Source: Ascaphus truei | Lineage: Eukaryota > Chordata > Amphibia > Anura > Ascaphidae | Direction of reading: 5' to 3' | Assembly: GCA_036426205.1 (NCBI GenBank) | Contig: CM071568.1 | Location: forward strand, 47,446,483 to 47,510,482 | DNA: 64,000 nt | Shown here: positions 23,032 to 36,140 of the stretch, one piece after another | Layout of the letters: every line of letters begins with the position of its first letter | How positions within the stretch are numbered: the first letter of the stretch is position 1 | Made by a program: the position numbers and the translations under genes | The notes under the pieces: generated by a model | What the model was told of the DNA's origin: nothing | The model's input: only the letters and a program-made list of their open reading frames with translations | Databases searched by the model: none

Positions 23032-24725
23032 GGGGTAGATCCACAACTCTGTTAAATTCAGTTAACGTATAGTTAGTTAAGTGTTAACACTATCTTCAAA
23101 TCTCATTAACGATGTAGTAAGTGCTGTGTTTAAATAACGATGGCCTCCCGTTAATCTTAACGGAAGCTTGTGCTAATGATACGCAAAACAGGTGGCGACC
23201 ACTTCCACGTATATCTTCAGCGTTCAAGCCAACTTGGGAAAAAAACACTTTTGTTAAGGTTTCTTTTAATAGGTCATGGATATATATGTAAGGTGTAAGA
23301 TGGACGTCGAGGGATCCTCCACTTGTCCCAAAGCTCTGGATCCTCTGTTAATTGAAGACCAGAGTAGTTCTTCATTTCTTCCTTTCTTTAAAGCGGTCTT
23401 CTTTCTTTATCCAGAATGTTGCCTCGCATTCTTCCGTCCTTCTGAGATATCCCAGTCCTTATATAATGTCACTGAAGACCAGTCACATGGTACACAACCA
23501 ATCCAATTGGTTGATGTACAATGTGATTCCCTCACTTTTGCCTGAGAGATCATTTTCATCAAAGGTGAGAGGACAACATGATACAGCAACCAATCAGTTG
23601 TGTACCATGTGACTGATCTTTGGTGATGTCATGGGCCTTCTATAAGACCTGGGACATCTCAGAAGATGACAAGGCAACATCCTGGATTAAGAAAGAAGAG
23701 AAAAAAGAAAACCGCTTTAAAGAAATTAAGAAAAGCAGAAGGAATTAATACGGTAGCTACTGTACTCATCGGAGAGTGCTCTTCAATGAAAGGAGGATCC
23801 AGGACTTAAGATCAAGTAGAGGATCTACGCAGGGTGGCATCTGATTGGAAGAAGGCCATCGGGTCTGGAGGTATGAGGTATTTTTCCATTTTATTGTTGT
23901 GTGTCTGTGCCATCGGCAGAGATTTAAAACAAATATGCTTTTATAGTTTTTAACATTAAACTTTGCTATCAGGCTGGGATTCATTTAAATGGTTTTGAGC
24001 TTTTATTGGCCATCAGCTTGCATTTTTTTTTTTTTTGGATGGTTAGGCATCAGACCTTTATTGGACATATCTGGATAACCGCCTTCATCTTGGCCGGGGT
24101 AAGTAATGTATTCATGTATTTAGGGTGTACATTGATTGCCAATATAGCTATCTAGGCCCCTGTTGAGGGCATAGCTACGGTAGCCACTAGGAAAATAAAT
24201 TGATTAAAATGTAAGTTTTTATACAGTGTGTATTATTTTAATACATATATTTCTTTGTAATGTATTTTATTTAATGGTTTTCTATGACCAAAAGCCCTAT
24301 TAGCCACTTTTTAGGCTTTACATTACAGTAGAGGGGGATGGATTATGGTGGTAGACAACCGAAGAGGTTAATGGAGGAAGGGGGTTAACCCCTTGTATGC
24401 CTTAGCAGTTGTACCTCTAAGACATACATTGGGTAGTAGCAAAGTTAGGGTTTTTTATTAACCCCTAGGTTACCTTAGTGGCCACTATGTCTTCCAAGGG
24501 GTTAATGTTAAAAATATATATATTGGAAAGGAAGATGCCTGGTATACTGTATATTGCATTGCAATATGTACCTGGTGTCTTCCTTATCCTATGGCTAACC
24601 TGCATTAGCAGGATGTTAATTTTGCATGAAATTAGCTTTGAGGTTACCCGTTAAACTGAGGAAATATAACGTCCGTTGCCTAATCGTTATTAGCACAAAG
24701 CAACAGACTTCTAAGGATCTACCCC
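23032..24725. mobile_element. Harbinger-like DNA element, non-autonomous
   Basis: Terminal inverted repeats GGGGTAGATCC / GGATCTACCCC are flanked by TTA on both sides (23029-23031 and 24726-24728), the target duplication of PIF/Harbinger elements. Inside, 23385-23505 is largely the reverse complement of 23590-23740 (for example CTTTAAAGCGG and TGTACCATGTGAC). No transposase frame was seen. Confidence 0.7.
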
Positions 24726-24897
24726 TTAGAATGGTAGTAACTCCCACTGGCACGTTGTGTGTGTCCCGCTGCCAAGTGTCAATTGGAGCAACATCTGTTA
24801 CATGGCTGCTACATCTGTATGTTAATCTGCAGCACAGTATCTTGATTCATTTCTGAAGAAATTGGTTGACTCCATTAAATTATACATTAGGGATACT

Positions 24898-24899
<2 letters not shown>

Positions 24900-24943
<44 letters not shown>
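24900..24943. repeat. (CA)n microsatellite
   Basis: Uninterrupted CA dinucleotides. Confidence 0.98.
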
Positions 24944-24945
<2 letters not shown>

Positions 24946-25955
24946 CTTTGGGAAGTTGAATCTCCATCGCAATGAATGTGATCATGATGGTATTCCCCCA
25001 ACATCGTTTCTTTACTTTATCTTATATAAAAACTCTTAAGTTTGAGAAGAGAAATTATTTACAATGCATAGTGACAGCAATGTGCAGTAATCTAGCCCTT
25101 TGCTATGCAAATTTATTTATGAGGAAACATAAAAATCACCACATTTACTATAGCTGTTTTATGTCATGTATCTCACATTAGTGGAAACGCACGAGACATT
25201 GATTGAATTTATACATTTCATGAATAAGACTACTATCATGTTTTCTAATTAGAGTACATATTGTATAGATTTATTGTTGTTGTAATAGTAAGAACCGAGA
25301 ATGATATTATTCATTCTGATCTTTAAAGAAAGTACTGTACAATGATTGCAATACTATTCTGAGCCGATTAGTTTCACCCAACCATAATAATTAAAGCACG
25401 TCTTCTCTCACAGTTATTTTTACGGGGTTTTTTTCTGGCGTATGTAGCACACTACAGTAATTGCTTGCCCCCATTAAGGGCCTACTTGACTGAAATGTTG
25501 GCAACTTTTAAATTAGATTTGTGTAATAAATTTATATGATAATTTACATTATTTGTCTGTGCTCTGGAATCCCTCTACAAGATTGCTTGTTCCTGTGCAT
25601 GGGTTTCCTGCACATCCAGAAAGCACCCACAGGGGAACCCATTTGTACTTACAAGTGGTGAGTGTGTGCACCGCTGTTCATTTTTTAACATTCCACAAAG
25701 TCTCAGGCAATTCATCAAGTTGGCTTTAAAAGGGCACCACAAATCCACTATTCATAAGCAAATCGTTCCAACGTTCTTGCTTCAAAATAACCAAAATGTC
25801 ATAAAAATATCAGAATATGGTGTTTCAAAGTAAAACCATACAATCTGAATTACAGTGGCTCATAGATGACATTAGCCCACACAGCTTTCACTCTTACATA
25901 ATTAAATAAGAGATGAGGTTCAAAAAAGACATACGTCCAGTGAGTTATTAAACTT
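24944..25955. other. AT-rich intronic sequence
   Basis: No gene or recognisable repeat seen. Confidence 0.45.
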
Positions 25956-25959
25956 AAAA

Positions 25960-26490
25960 TGTATATAACATTTATTTGGCGGAGATACTCAACCAATGTG
26001 TAGAGTTATATTAATCCAGAGGAAGGCAAACCAAAAAACACCGTGAAACATTTCCCAATCAAGTCTCATAGGTGGACACAAAAACTCCTTCCGGATTCCT
26101 GTAATCACAATCAGATTTCTCCCTGGATCAACATCCTTCCTACTTGACTTATAATTTAACGGCATACATCTGTATACCTTTTCTACATAAAATATGTCTA
26201 AGTTTATCTTAAATATATCTACTGTACACTACCCATCAGTGTCTCCATGGGTAGTAAATGCTACACTTTAACTGCCCTGGCTATAAAGAACATGTTCCTT
26301 TGCTGCTGGTGAAAGCTCTTTTCATCCAATCTCGAGGCATGACTTTTTCCCAAGCAGCATGTCAATCTATATTGTTCTATTACTTGCGACACTGGAGAAT
26401 CTAAAGTTGATGATGACGTTGACCCCTTCACTGTCAGAGGTGCCGACAAAATATTGCTCTGCAATGCATTGTCGGCCCCTCTGGCAGAAA
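25960..26490 (-). mobile_element. LINE-like interspersed repeat (FFTARAV family), inverted copy
   Basis: The minus-strand translation from 26464 includes QQQRNMFFIARAVKV, the counterpart of the plus-strand fragment at 7750. The similarity continues through a CCCATGGAGACACTGATGG stretch. This copy extends further downstream than the other. The clade is uncertain. Confidence 0.45.
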
Positions 26491-28689
26491 AAAAAACGAG
26501 TGGGACCTTCTAATCATAACTCGTCTGGCACGTAAGGGCCTACCAGGCCTTCTGACAGCGAAAAGTTTCAGTGGAATGAACCTAAACTCTAACATATGAA
26601 ATCTATAATTCTGCAAGGCTTAAAGAAAGCTGCGTTTTTCTTCCTTCCCTTTAATAAGTGCATTCATTAGCTAGGTTGCCTATTGATCGGGCGAAGATTC
26701 GGCTCGGCGGGTTCACTAAATGGCTGCAGAGGAGTATTGACTCGGTATCTGTAAATGGTTACGATAGAAACAAAAAAAGGATTGTTACATTACTGTATAA
26801 TACATTAAAAATGTCATTCAGAGTTGTTTCTTTTTTATTATTTTAAATGCTACAAGTGTTTTCTCATAGTACAGAACTGATTAATTATTATTATTTTTTT
26901 AAACACACACGTAGGATATTGCTTGCTTTAAAGCAGCAATCCACCCTCTTTTTTTTTTTTTTTTTAACCTGTCACATGGACAAGTGGGTCCCCCAGAGCT
27001 GAACTGCAGGTTAGATTTGTCTTTCTCTTGACCAACTGTGACTACTGTACATGTCTATCAACGATTTCACTGTTGATCCATAACATGCCCAATGAGTAAT
27101 GCTTGAAAAACTTACTGTTAAAGCAAAAATAGCTTATGTAATAAGAGAGTAAATGCTCTTTTCCTTATCCCGTATCACAGAGTTCACTGTATGAACTCGT
27201 GACCTAGCTGATTTATGTTCTTATTGATGTGCATTGACTAAGGTAAACTGTAAGAGTAAAAGAGTGAAAAACATGATTGCAAATTAGCTTTTAATGCACT
27301 GAATACATCATCTCTTGCAATATTCTCTCAGCCTGTGTGACCTTGAAATTACTATTTTGGCATGAATGCACAGCACTTCATCAGATGTTTTAGGATCCAT
27401 ATATCTTTTAATAGGTAGTGAATGTAAAATGGCTTTTGTCAGTGTATCTCATCTTTATCCGTCCTATTTTTCAGACTTTCCTTTCTTTAAAATGCTATTG
27501 CTCTGTAATACATCGGCAACATGCAATGCACCAGCATAATTCAGAACTCTGATAACCTTTATTGGAAGCAATCACATTCCGTCACATACCTAATCAAAAA
27601 AAGCTTGGCAGAAGAAATGTAGGGAAGATATTAGTGAATATAACATCCTTGACATTTAAATGGCATTAATTTCCCCAGCTAAGCCTAACAGGGCTATTCA
27701 ATGAGTGCATGATGCTTAATGTGTCATTGAATACTTATTCTAGTGTTCAAAGATTAGGTTCTTAATTCTGTATATAGATAGGTGTGTGTGTCTGTAGAGA
27801 GAAAAAAAACATTAAGACAGAGGGGTCGATGTATGAAGTGTCCCTAACAGCTTTTGTAGAACATAATTGTCGCACACACAAAAACTCTATTTCAATTGCG
27901 CTTGTGTGCACGTATGTACTGAACTAACATTTCTTGATCTGCACCAGCAGGGTCAAAGATGTGTGTGTGTGTATGTTGTTTGGTGCACAGAAATGGACAG
28001 CGCTTGGCGTACAGATGTTAACGATATTTACTAAAAACGAATGTTACTGTGTGCCACAATGAAAGGTGAAAGTGCATCAAAATCATCCGGCAAAACAACT
28101 TCAACTAAAACCTGTTATTAGTGTTGCTATGTATCAGCCAAAAATGTATTTGACACAGCAGATGTTTCATTAAAGTATATATAAAGAAAATGTATTTCAC
28201 AGTATGGCCATTACAAGTAATACTGCACTAATAATTTAACTTTACTAACACTAATTATAAATAAAAATACACAATTCTGTTTTCATTTAAATTGTATCAA
28301 TCAGGGATGCATCAAAAATCATTTTAAACATCAAACTATCCATCATACTGTACAACATACTGTATGAAGTTTTTATACAACGTACATTGTATGAAGGCTT
28401 GTTTCAGTTTTTCACAGTGAAAATTTGACACACAAAAATGTTAAAATCTTTATACATAGGCTGCATAGGGTACGAAAACGCATGGGTTAAATACGAGCTG
28501 CAACAAATAACTTAAGCCTAGTGACTTAACTGCTGGAATCTCTCAGGTAAAAGCAATTCAAGAAGTAGAAAAGAATCTTAAACGTAATTTAATTATTATG
28601 TCTTTAGCAAAGTAAAAAAAGAAAAGTAAAACTCATCAAACATCAGTACATACACTACATACACATACACTAACGAGACATATGAGAAA
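26491..28689. other. AT-rich intronic sequence
   Basis: A poly-T run lies at 26948-26965. Several short homopurine and GTGT patches occur. No gene was recognised. Confidence 0.45.
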
Positions 28690-30310
28690 AACCTATGCAT
28701 CTGTCTAAAAAGCCAGCTTTTTTCTGCGCAGACAAGCCCTCGACAGCACAAGGAGGACGGTGAACCTCATTCATGTGCCAAAACAAACATCATGCACCTC
28801 CCTTTTACTTTCATTAGACACCAAAAAGTGTTCGATAGGCTGGACTAGCAGTTTATGACAGCTACACTCTCACAAATGGGATTCACCCAAAACATCTAAA
28901 TAGTATTAGCACACTGTACCCTGCTCCATCGGCCACAGTAAAAGTCAATAACATCTCATTGGATCCCTTCCTGATACTAACAGCCCTATACAAGGATGCC
29001 CATTGTCTCCTCTGCTATTCGCCTAGGCCATAGAGCCATTAGCCTACCAGATAAGTGTGAATCCTAATATCTCTGGCATCACCATACAAAATGAAGAATT
29101 TAAGATAGCTCTTTTGACAGATGATATACAGTATGGCTGATGCTTAAAAAAAAACCTCACCTCACTCCCCAATCTTTTCCACACTGTCAGAATTCAGCTC
29201 CCCCTCAGAGTACAAAATAAATAACACCAAATCTCTGGCCCTTAGCATAAATCGCCCCAAAGTAGTAGTAAAATGTCTTCAAGTTAAATTTGATTTTAAA
29301 TGGAACCTGAATTCCATACAATTTCTAGGTACAGTATTTAAATAACCAAAGACTCCTCTACATTGTATACACAAATTTTAAGCCCCTTTCAATCAGATAG
29401 TAAAAGACCCGATTCCCTGGAACCCACATACAATCTCTTGGTTTGGAAGAATAGCTGCTATGAAAATTAATCTAGTACTATTTTTCTCTTGCAATTTATA
29501 GGACTCTAAAAACCAGGATTCAGTTAACCAACCCTTCCTCTCCCATACCGCCCTTGTTTCTGGACCTCTCCACCCTTTTCTACTTAGGCAAGGACAAATA
29601 AACCCTTGGGTCAAGAATTGGCTTTTAAGAATCAACAATATTCTTATCCATTCCCTCTTTTGCTTCACTGCAATCCAGCGATAACATTCTCTCCTCTGAA
29701 ATCTTTAGATTTCTCCAAATTCGCCATTACATCCAATCTATTTATAAGCCAGACTGATATCACAATCTCATGCCATTTGAGGGTTAGTGTTTGCACCAAT
29801 TCTTCACAAAGGGGATTATACGCTATATCACACTTTGACTCCTGCCAAGGTCAGCCTGGGAAAAAGATCTTAACACCAATCTAGATTTAGACACATAGCA
29901 AGATATATGGGAAGACGCTTCCAAAATTCATCATGTGTTGTAATCAAAGAGAACATCTATAAACAAACCCCCTACAAGAATACACACTTTTCTCCCAAAC
30001 ATGTACAATACTGTGCTGGTGCGACTATGGTAATATGGGGACCACATTGTATATTTTCTGGTCAGGCCTTAAAATTCAGTCATTATGGAACGCAGTGCTT
30101 GCATAAATAAACAGTATCTTACAGGTCAATATGCCTCAGGACCCACTGCACACAATACTTGGGAAACCCAAAGCCAACCAAAACAAAAATGAATAAAAAA
30201 TCATCTCAAATTCTAAATGACACTAGAAGTACTATTGCTAGGAACTGGATGAAGACTACCTCCCCCTCTATACACCAGGTAAATAATAAAGTTTGACATA
30301 TAGTAACTAT
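28690..30310 (+). pseudogene. Decayed L1-type LINE reverse transcriptase
   Basis: The plus-strand translation in shifting frames shows KVFDRLD.QFMTATLSQMGF (motif A region of L1-like RTs), a QGCPLSPLLFA-like segment read as RMPIVSSAIR across a frameshift, and a TDDI motif near 29118. The C-terminal part includes WNPHTISWFGRIAAMKIN and a degraded Cys-rich end around 30000. Stops and frameshifts are frequent, so the copy is old. The order of blocks fits an L1/Tx1-type ORF2, 5'-truncated. Confidence 0.7.
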
Positions 30311-30735
30311 ATGGAACAGCGGTTTTGGAAATTTGGGTGCCTGCTTCCTACATTCTGGTAAACCTCTGCACATAGATTAAAAATATTTTGGATGCTATGA
30401 TATATACTAGGAGTATAATGTGTGGTGCTAAGAACCATGTACAGCCATGGTAATAATGGAATAATGATGGTGAATCCTGTGTGAGGTCTGGGATGTAATC
30501 TTGATTGTAGGGAGGGTACTGGGTGTGGTATCCTAGTTGGTAAACCAGCATAGATGGAACTCAAGTTGTCCAGGAACCAAAAGGCTAATAATCACCTCAA
30601 TAAACAATACCCGAATTCCTTAGCAGAATAATATAACCATGTAGCAAGCAGGAAGAACTCACAAATCTGCTGCAGCGTCCATGTTAATCCTGTCAGACCT
30701 TCAAGGTGTGCCTCCATCCATGGGGATAGAATGCA

Positions 30736-31573
30736 ATAGGAGAGAGAAATGGCAGAGCACAACCGGAATCATCCAAAAAAGAAAATTAGGAGGAAAGTGC
30801 GTTATCCATAAAAGGGTTTAATAGTCATGGAAGGAAAAAGGCAAGGCATTACCCTACCAGCATGTTTCGTGCTACACAGAGCACTTTATCAAGGCATACG
30901 CATCCTATCATTATTAGCATATTTAAAGGTTAAAAAGTATTTGGCTTACCAATCCTGAAGTATATCTAGGAGCCACCCCATGATCTGGCTGATGAGACTC
31001 CGGTGTGGAGTCAACAGAGCGCGCGCACGTGCCCCACACGCAGTCCCCGCCTCCCACACACAATCCTGGGCCAGCAGAGAGAGAACCGAACTGTCACGCG
31101 CTTGCGCAGAGGCAGCAAAGGCTTCTCCACTCATGTGACCATGAAGCATGCCTAAGGAGTGGGGGAGCGTGCCGGACGAGCGCGCGTCCGCCGGCGCCAC
31201 CATCCACATTCTCCTGGTGCGCACGCGCACCTCCCAAGGAGGGAGAAAGAAAGAATAAACCCCGATCCCTCCCCGTTGCCGCGCGCATAGGGGAACAAGC
31301 AAGGGAGCTCTGGGTGAACACGCTTGCGCAGTAACAACCCGTGGTTCCCACAGTGAGCGCGGCCCGAGGGAGGAGGAGGGAAAAAGAGAAGAGAGAGAGA
31401 GAAAGAGGGAGGGAAAGGAAAGAAAAGAAAGGAAGAGAAAAGAGGGGAGGGGGGGAGGGGGGAGAGTGTGATGAAAAAAAGAGAGAAAAAAAGGGAAGAA
31501 GGGGCGCATGCGCACCAGCAGAACCATCATCACCAGACCAACATGGATGGGGTTCTTCACAATAACAGTGAAT
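30736..31573 (-). repeat. Left inverted arm of Penelope-like element
   Basis: This 0.84 kb matches the reverse complement of 33957-34797 over its length. Both arms carry a purine/pyrimidine-biased block (31370-31500 here), GC-rich patches with CGCATGCGC words, and a hammerhead-like core at 30894-30859 (TTGATAA, stem GTGC/GCAC, GAAAC). Similar arm sequence extends outward to about 30590 on this side only. These match the pseudo-LTRs described for Penelope-like elements. Confidence 0.8.
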
Positions 31574-32329
31574 AAATTAAAATAAACTATATTCAAAAAA
31601 TACATAATGACGAACACATTTAAAAATCATAATATCAGAAAGGGAATAATCTGTATATAAAAAACATAACTTAATGTATGTATATTATAATGCTTTGAAC
31701 CCAATAGCTAGTGGTAGCTAGTTCATAGCACATTTATGCAGGACATACTGAAAGGATGACATAAAAATGAATATGAAATTATAATATATGAATAATAACA
31801 TATATATCCAATAGCATAAATGTGAAGAAGAAACAACAAACAGATACCAACCATGGCTTGAAAATAATAATAATAAATTATACATATACATATATGTATT
31901 ATTTATGTTATATTATCAACTCAATTAGATTTTAGAAAAATGTCAATAAACTGAGTGAAATAAACTACAAGTCCATGGGTACTGTGTTAAGGATATATCA
32001 TGAGGTAATTTTAGATGCATATCTTTAGATTTATCTTTCAAAATATTTATGATCGTTTTATTCTTTTTATTTTTTGAAATATTGAGAATTTAGATTAGAA
32101 AGCGGATAGTGTGGAATGATGGAAGTATACCAAATACAACAACGACAACATGATTTAAGGAAGTAAAAGGAAAAGCAAATCAATACACACAAGACAGGGA
32201 AATGTTGGATAGGTTGATCCTATATGTGAATCTAAATCAATGTGTACTCACAAAATAAATCAGGGAGTACCTATATATATATATATATATTTATGTATGG
32301 AATCACGATAAACATGTGAATGACTAAGA
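31574..32329 (-). other. AT-rich 3' region of the Penelope-like element
   Basis: Non-coding AT-rich DNA lies between the GIY-YIG domain and the left arm. A (TA)n patch is at 32272-32292. Confidence 0.5.
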
Positions 32330-33956
32330 TCCATACATATAGACTTGGTTCTCTAAAAAAGGACCCAGGTCCCAATCTGAGTGCAACCCAAATGGGACTC
32401 TCGTCTTTATGGTAAATATCCAATATAGTTTCCGGCGGTCTAAAGCATTAACCCTGTTGCCGTCTCTGGTGCACTGTGGTACATGTTCTATTCCTGAAAA
32501 GGAAAAGGCCCCCATACCTCCAGAGCTACAACAGGAAAAATGATTTGACACTGGATGAGTCAGGTCACCCCTCTCTATGAGTATGTTTTTAAAGCTCTAA
32601 TTGTGCGACCCACATATTGTTTACCACAGCAACAGGTCAGCAGATAGACCACAAAGCGTGTATTACAATTAATGAACGCTCTGGCTCCAAACTGCCGACC
32701 TGTCGCTGTGGATGAGAAATTGGGACCAGTATGTATTTACAGATTTGGCAATTTGAACATCTAAAGCTTCTTACTGGTAATGATGAACTAGTTGTGTGAA
32801 CCGACTGAAATAAGCTGGGCGATACAAAGTTTGAGATTGTCCTTGCTCGTCTAAATACAAATTTAGGTCCCTCCTGACATATTGTTTTTAATGCTGGATC
32901 CACTGACAAAACACTCCAATGTCGTTTGACAATGTTTTTTATTTGTTCAGATTGAACACTGTATTTTGTTATAAACATTGGAGTATGTTGTGGTATCGAT
33001 TTTGCTTGGTGTCTAGTTAATTTTTTAGTACTTGATGAATTACTATTTTTGAACAGAGATGATCTGTCCATAAGAGCTACCTCTTCAAAGGCTCTATAAA
33101 GATCTTTTATATTGTATCCTCTGTCTTGGAATCTGTCAATGAGATCATTTGATTATCTTTCAAAGTCTTCATAATTTGAACAATTTCGTCTGATACGAAT
33201 GAATTGTCCCTTAGGAATTCCTCGTATGAGAGACCTGGGGTGGCAGCTGTCAGATCTTAAAAAAGTATTACGAGAGCTGACTTTTCTGTATACGTCACTC
33301 TGAATGGATTTGTCTAAATCAATAAACAGAAACAAATCCAAATAGTGAATATGGTGAAAATCATAATTGTGCGTGAAGTGTAAATTGAAATTATTGTTAT
33401 TTAAGTGATCTATAAACAATAAAAGTGCTTGTGCTCCCCCTTTCCAATAAAAATAAGGTCATCTATATACCGCTTGTAGAATAATATGAGATGTCTACAT
33501 GGGTTCTTATCTCCAAACACATGAAACGACTCCCATCAACCAAGGAACAAGTTCGCATATGATGGAGCAAAACTTGAACCCATAGCCGTTCCACGTGTCT
33601 GGAGATAAAAAGTGCCGTCAAACAAAAAATAATTGTGAGTGAGTAAATAATTAATACAGTCTATAATAAACATGCTCTGTGCCTGTGAAAGTTCTTATTT
33701 ATCTAGAAAAGATCTGACAGACGCCACTCCCTGTTCATGTCGTATCACGGTATAAAAAGATGTAACATCTAGTGTTACCAATAGGAAGTTGTTTTCCCAT
33801 ATGACAGATTCCAATTTTTGGAGGAGATCTCCGCTATCCATTATGTATGATGGTAAAGCCTGTACCATATTTTGCAAATATGTATCAACATACATCATCT
33901 CCCAAAGATCCAATGCTTGAGAAAATCGGCCTCCCAGGAGGGGAGACCAACGTCTT
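32330..33956 (-). pseudogene. Penelope-like element: RT (C-terminal half), linker and GIY-YIG endonuclease
   Basis: Read on the minus strand, in order: SYIMDSGDLLQKLE, then LLVTLDVTSFYT (motif A, about 33770), GTAMGSSFAPSYANLF (about 33560), YKRYIDDLIFI with YIDD at 33469-33458 (motif C), then FIRIRRNCSNYEDF, a linker with CSNCQIC (about 32740), and VYLLTCCCGKQYVGRT (about 32660-32610), the GIY-YIG core. WIFTIKTRVPFG-like C-terminal sequence follows. Frameshifts and stops separate the blocks. The N-terminal RT with LPKIHK is missing; the copy begins abruptly at the right arm. Penelope-like elements use this RT plus GIY-YIG pair for target-primed integration. Confidence 0.9.
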
Positions 33957-34797
33957 GTGGATTTATTCACTGTTATTGTGAAGGACCCCATCCATGTTGG
34001 TCTGGTGATGATGGTTCTGCTGGTGCGCATGAGCCCCTTCTTCTCTTTTTTTCATCACACTCTCCCCCCATCCCCCCACCTCCCTCCCCTCTTTTCTCTT
34101 CCTTTCTTTTCTTTCCTTTCCCTCCTTCTCTCTCTCTCTTCTCCTTTTCCCTCCTCCTCCCTTGGGCCGCGCTCACTGTGCGAACCACGGATTGCTACTG
34201 CGCAAGTGCGTTTACCCAGAGCTCCCTTGCTTGTTCCCCTATGCGTGCGGCAACGGGGAGGGATCGGGGTTTATTCTTTCTTTCTCCCTAATTGGGAGGT
34301 GCGCGTGCGCACCAGGAGAATGTGGATGGTGGCGCCGGCGGGTGGGCGTGCGTCCGGCACGCTCCCCTACTCCTTAGGCACGCTTCATGGTCACATGAGT
34401 GGGGAAGCCTTTGCTGCCTCTGCGCAAGCGCGTGACAGTTCGGTTCTCTCTCTGCTGGCCCAGGATTGTGTGTGGGAGGCGGGGGCTGCGTATGGGGGCG
34501 CGTGCGCGCGCTCTGTTGACTCCACACCAGAGTCTCATCAGCCAGATCATGGGGTGGCTCCTATATATGCTTGAGGATTGGTAAGCCAATTACTTTTTAA
34601 CCTTTAAATATGCTAATAATGATAGGATGCGTATGAATTGATAAAGTGCTCTGTGTAGCACGAAACATGTTGGTAGGGTAATGCCTTGCCTTTTTCCTTC
34701 CATGACTATTAAACCCTTTTATGGATAACGCACTTTCCTCCTAATTTTCTTTTTTGAATGATTCCGGTTGTGCTCTGCCATTTCTCTCTCCTATTGT
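33957..34797 (+). repeat. Right inverted arm of Penelope-like element
   Basis: Reverse complement of 30736-31573. The hammerhead-like core is at 34638-34671: TTGATAA, bulged A, GTGC, 8-base loop, GCAC, GAAAC, AT, GT. It faces away from the RT, and its inner end truncates the RT coding sequence. Confidence 0.8.
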
Positions 34798-34836
34798 ATG
34801 ATATATACTATGTTAAATCTCCCATATTATCCAATA

Positions 34837-35182
34837 CAGGGTAGCGCAAACTTTTGCAGCTGCGCCCCCCTACTTTACCTCCGCTGGTGCTCACGCCTCT
34901 CCCTTACCTTGATGCGGCATTAAATGACGCTGCGGGGTCATTTGACCCATGTGACGTCACGTCACATGACTCCGAGGCATCATTTGATGCCGCATTGCCA
35001 TGGACACGAGTGACGCTGGCAGAGTCAAGGTAAGTGTAGCGTTGCAGAGGCCTCACGCGATCTCCTGGCATTTAATTTAAATGCCTGGAGGAAGAGCGCG
35101 GGGAACTCTGCTACCGCCTGTTCCCCCCCAGACAAATCTCCCGCCCCCCTGGGGGGCGCACCTCCCACTTTGCGCACCGCTG
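34837..35182. mobile_element. hAT-like MITE
   Basis: The ends CAGGGTAGCGCAAAC and GTTTGCGC-type (GCGCACCGCTG at right) form imperfect inverted repeats. Both ends also carry GCGCCCCCC / GGGGGGCGC. Flanking 8-mers ATCCAATA (34829-34836) and ATCTAATA (35183-35190) agree at 7 of 8 positions, fitting a hAT target duplication. Internal palindromes include GGCATTTAAATTAAATGCC-like sequence. Confidence 0.75.
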
Positions 35183-35339
35183 ATCTAATATGTGTATAGA
35201 AATGCTATGCACCCCCCTTCCTGTGATTTTACTTAAATGTATGGATGTAACCCACCCTTTTTCTTTTTTTGTACTGCCTTTAACCCTGCAAAACGTTTAA
35301 TACAATTTAAGTAACTAGCGCTAAAGTGCTCGGCTCCTC

Positions 35340-36140
35340 TTGCCACCCCCCCAAAACTCCCTTTTCTCCCTTCTGTCGCCCCCCCAACAACCTTATCCCT
35401 CCTCTGCCCCCCACACCCTTTCCTCCCTCCTCATGCCCCCCCACCAACACCCTTTTCTCCTCTCGCCCCCCCAAATGCTATTTCCTCCCCGTCTGCCCCC
35501 CCACACTAAACGCCCTTTCCTCCCAAAAGCCCTTTCCTTCCTCTTCTCGCCCCCCCGAAACCGTATCCTCCCTCCTCTCCCCAAATGCCCTTTTCTTCAT
35601 CCTTCCTTTTGCCCTTCCCAAACGCCCTTTCCTCCCTCCTCATCCCCCCAAATGACCTTTTCCCTCTACTCCTGCCTGCCCCCCTTCCTCCTGTTGCCCT
35701 CCACCAAATTCCCTTTCTTCCATCATCTCGCTCTCTCCCACAAATGCCCTTATCTCCCTCCTCTCACCCCCCAAATGCCCTTTCCTCCCTTCTCTCTCCC
35801 CCCAAACTCCCTTTCCTCCCTCCTCTCACCTACGCCATCAAATGTCCTTTTCTTCCTCCTCTCCCAACCCCAAACTCCCTTTCCTCCCTCCACTTGCCCC
35901 TACCAAAATGACCTTTCCTCCCTCCTCTCGCGCCCCCAACTCCTTTTCCTCCCGCCCCCCTAAACACCCTTTCCTCCTTCCTCTTGCACCCCCAACTCCC
36001 TTTCCTCCTTTCTCCCGCACCCCCCCAACTCCCTTTTCTCCCTCCTCTTTCCCCAAATGCCCTTCCCTCCCTCCTCTCATGCCCCCCTCAAACTCCCTTT
36101 CCTCCCTCCTTTCACGCCCTGCTCTCTATCTCATCATCAC
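35340..36140. repeat. C/T-rich minisatellite
   Basis: About 800 bases of diverged units, roughly 30-40 bases each, built on CCCTTTCCTCCCTCCTCTC followed by a C run and an AAA step. Proline-rich open frames here are a by-product of the repeat. Confidence 0.9.

Noticed and set aside
26026..26060. Hammerhead-like GTGAAACA near 26049
   Set aside because: No CTGANGA-like box or stems at the right spacing.
31005..31617. Frames in the left Penelope arm
   Set aside because: Mirror images of those in the right arm; no protein family.
33872..34574. Frames of 139 and 205 residues in the right Penelope arm
   Set aside because: The same sequence is open in several frames on both strands in both arms because of CT/GA bias.
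35326..35963. Proline-rich protein frames on the plus strand
   Set aside because: Produced by the C/T minisatellite; no start context or domain.
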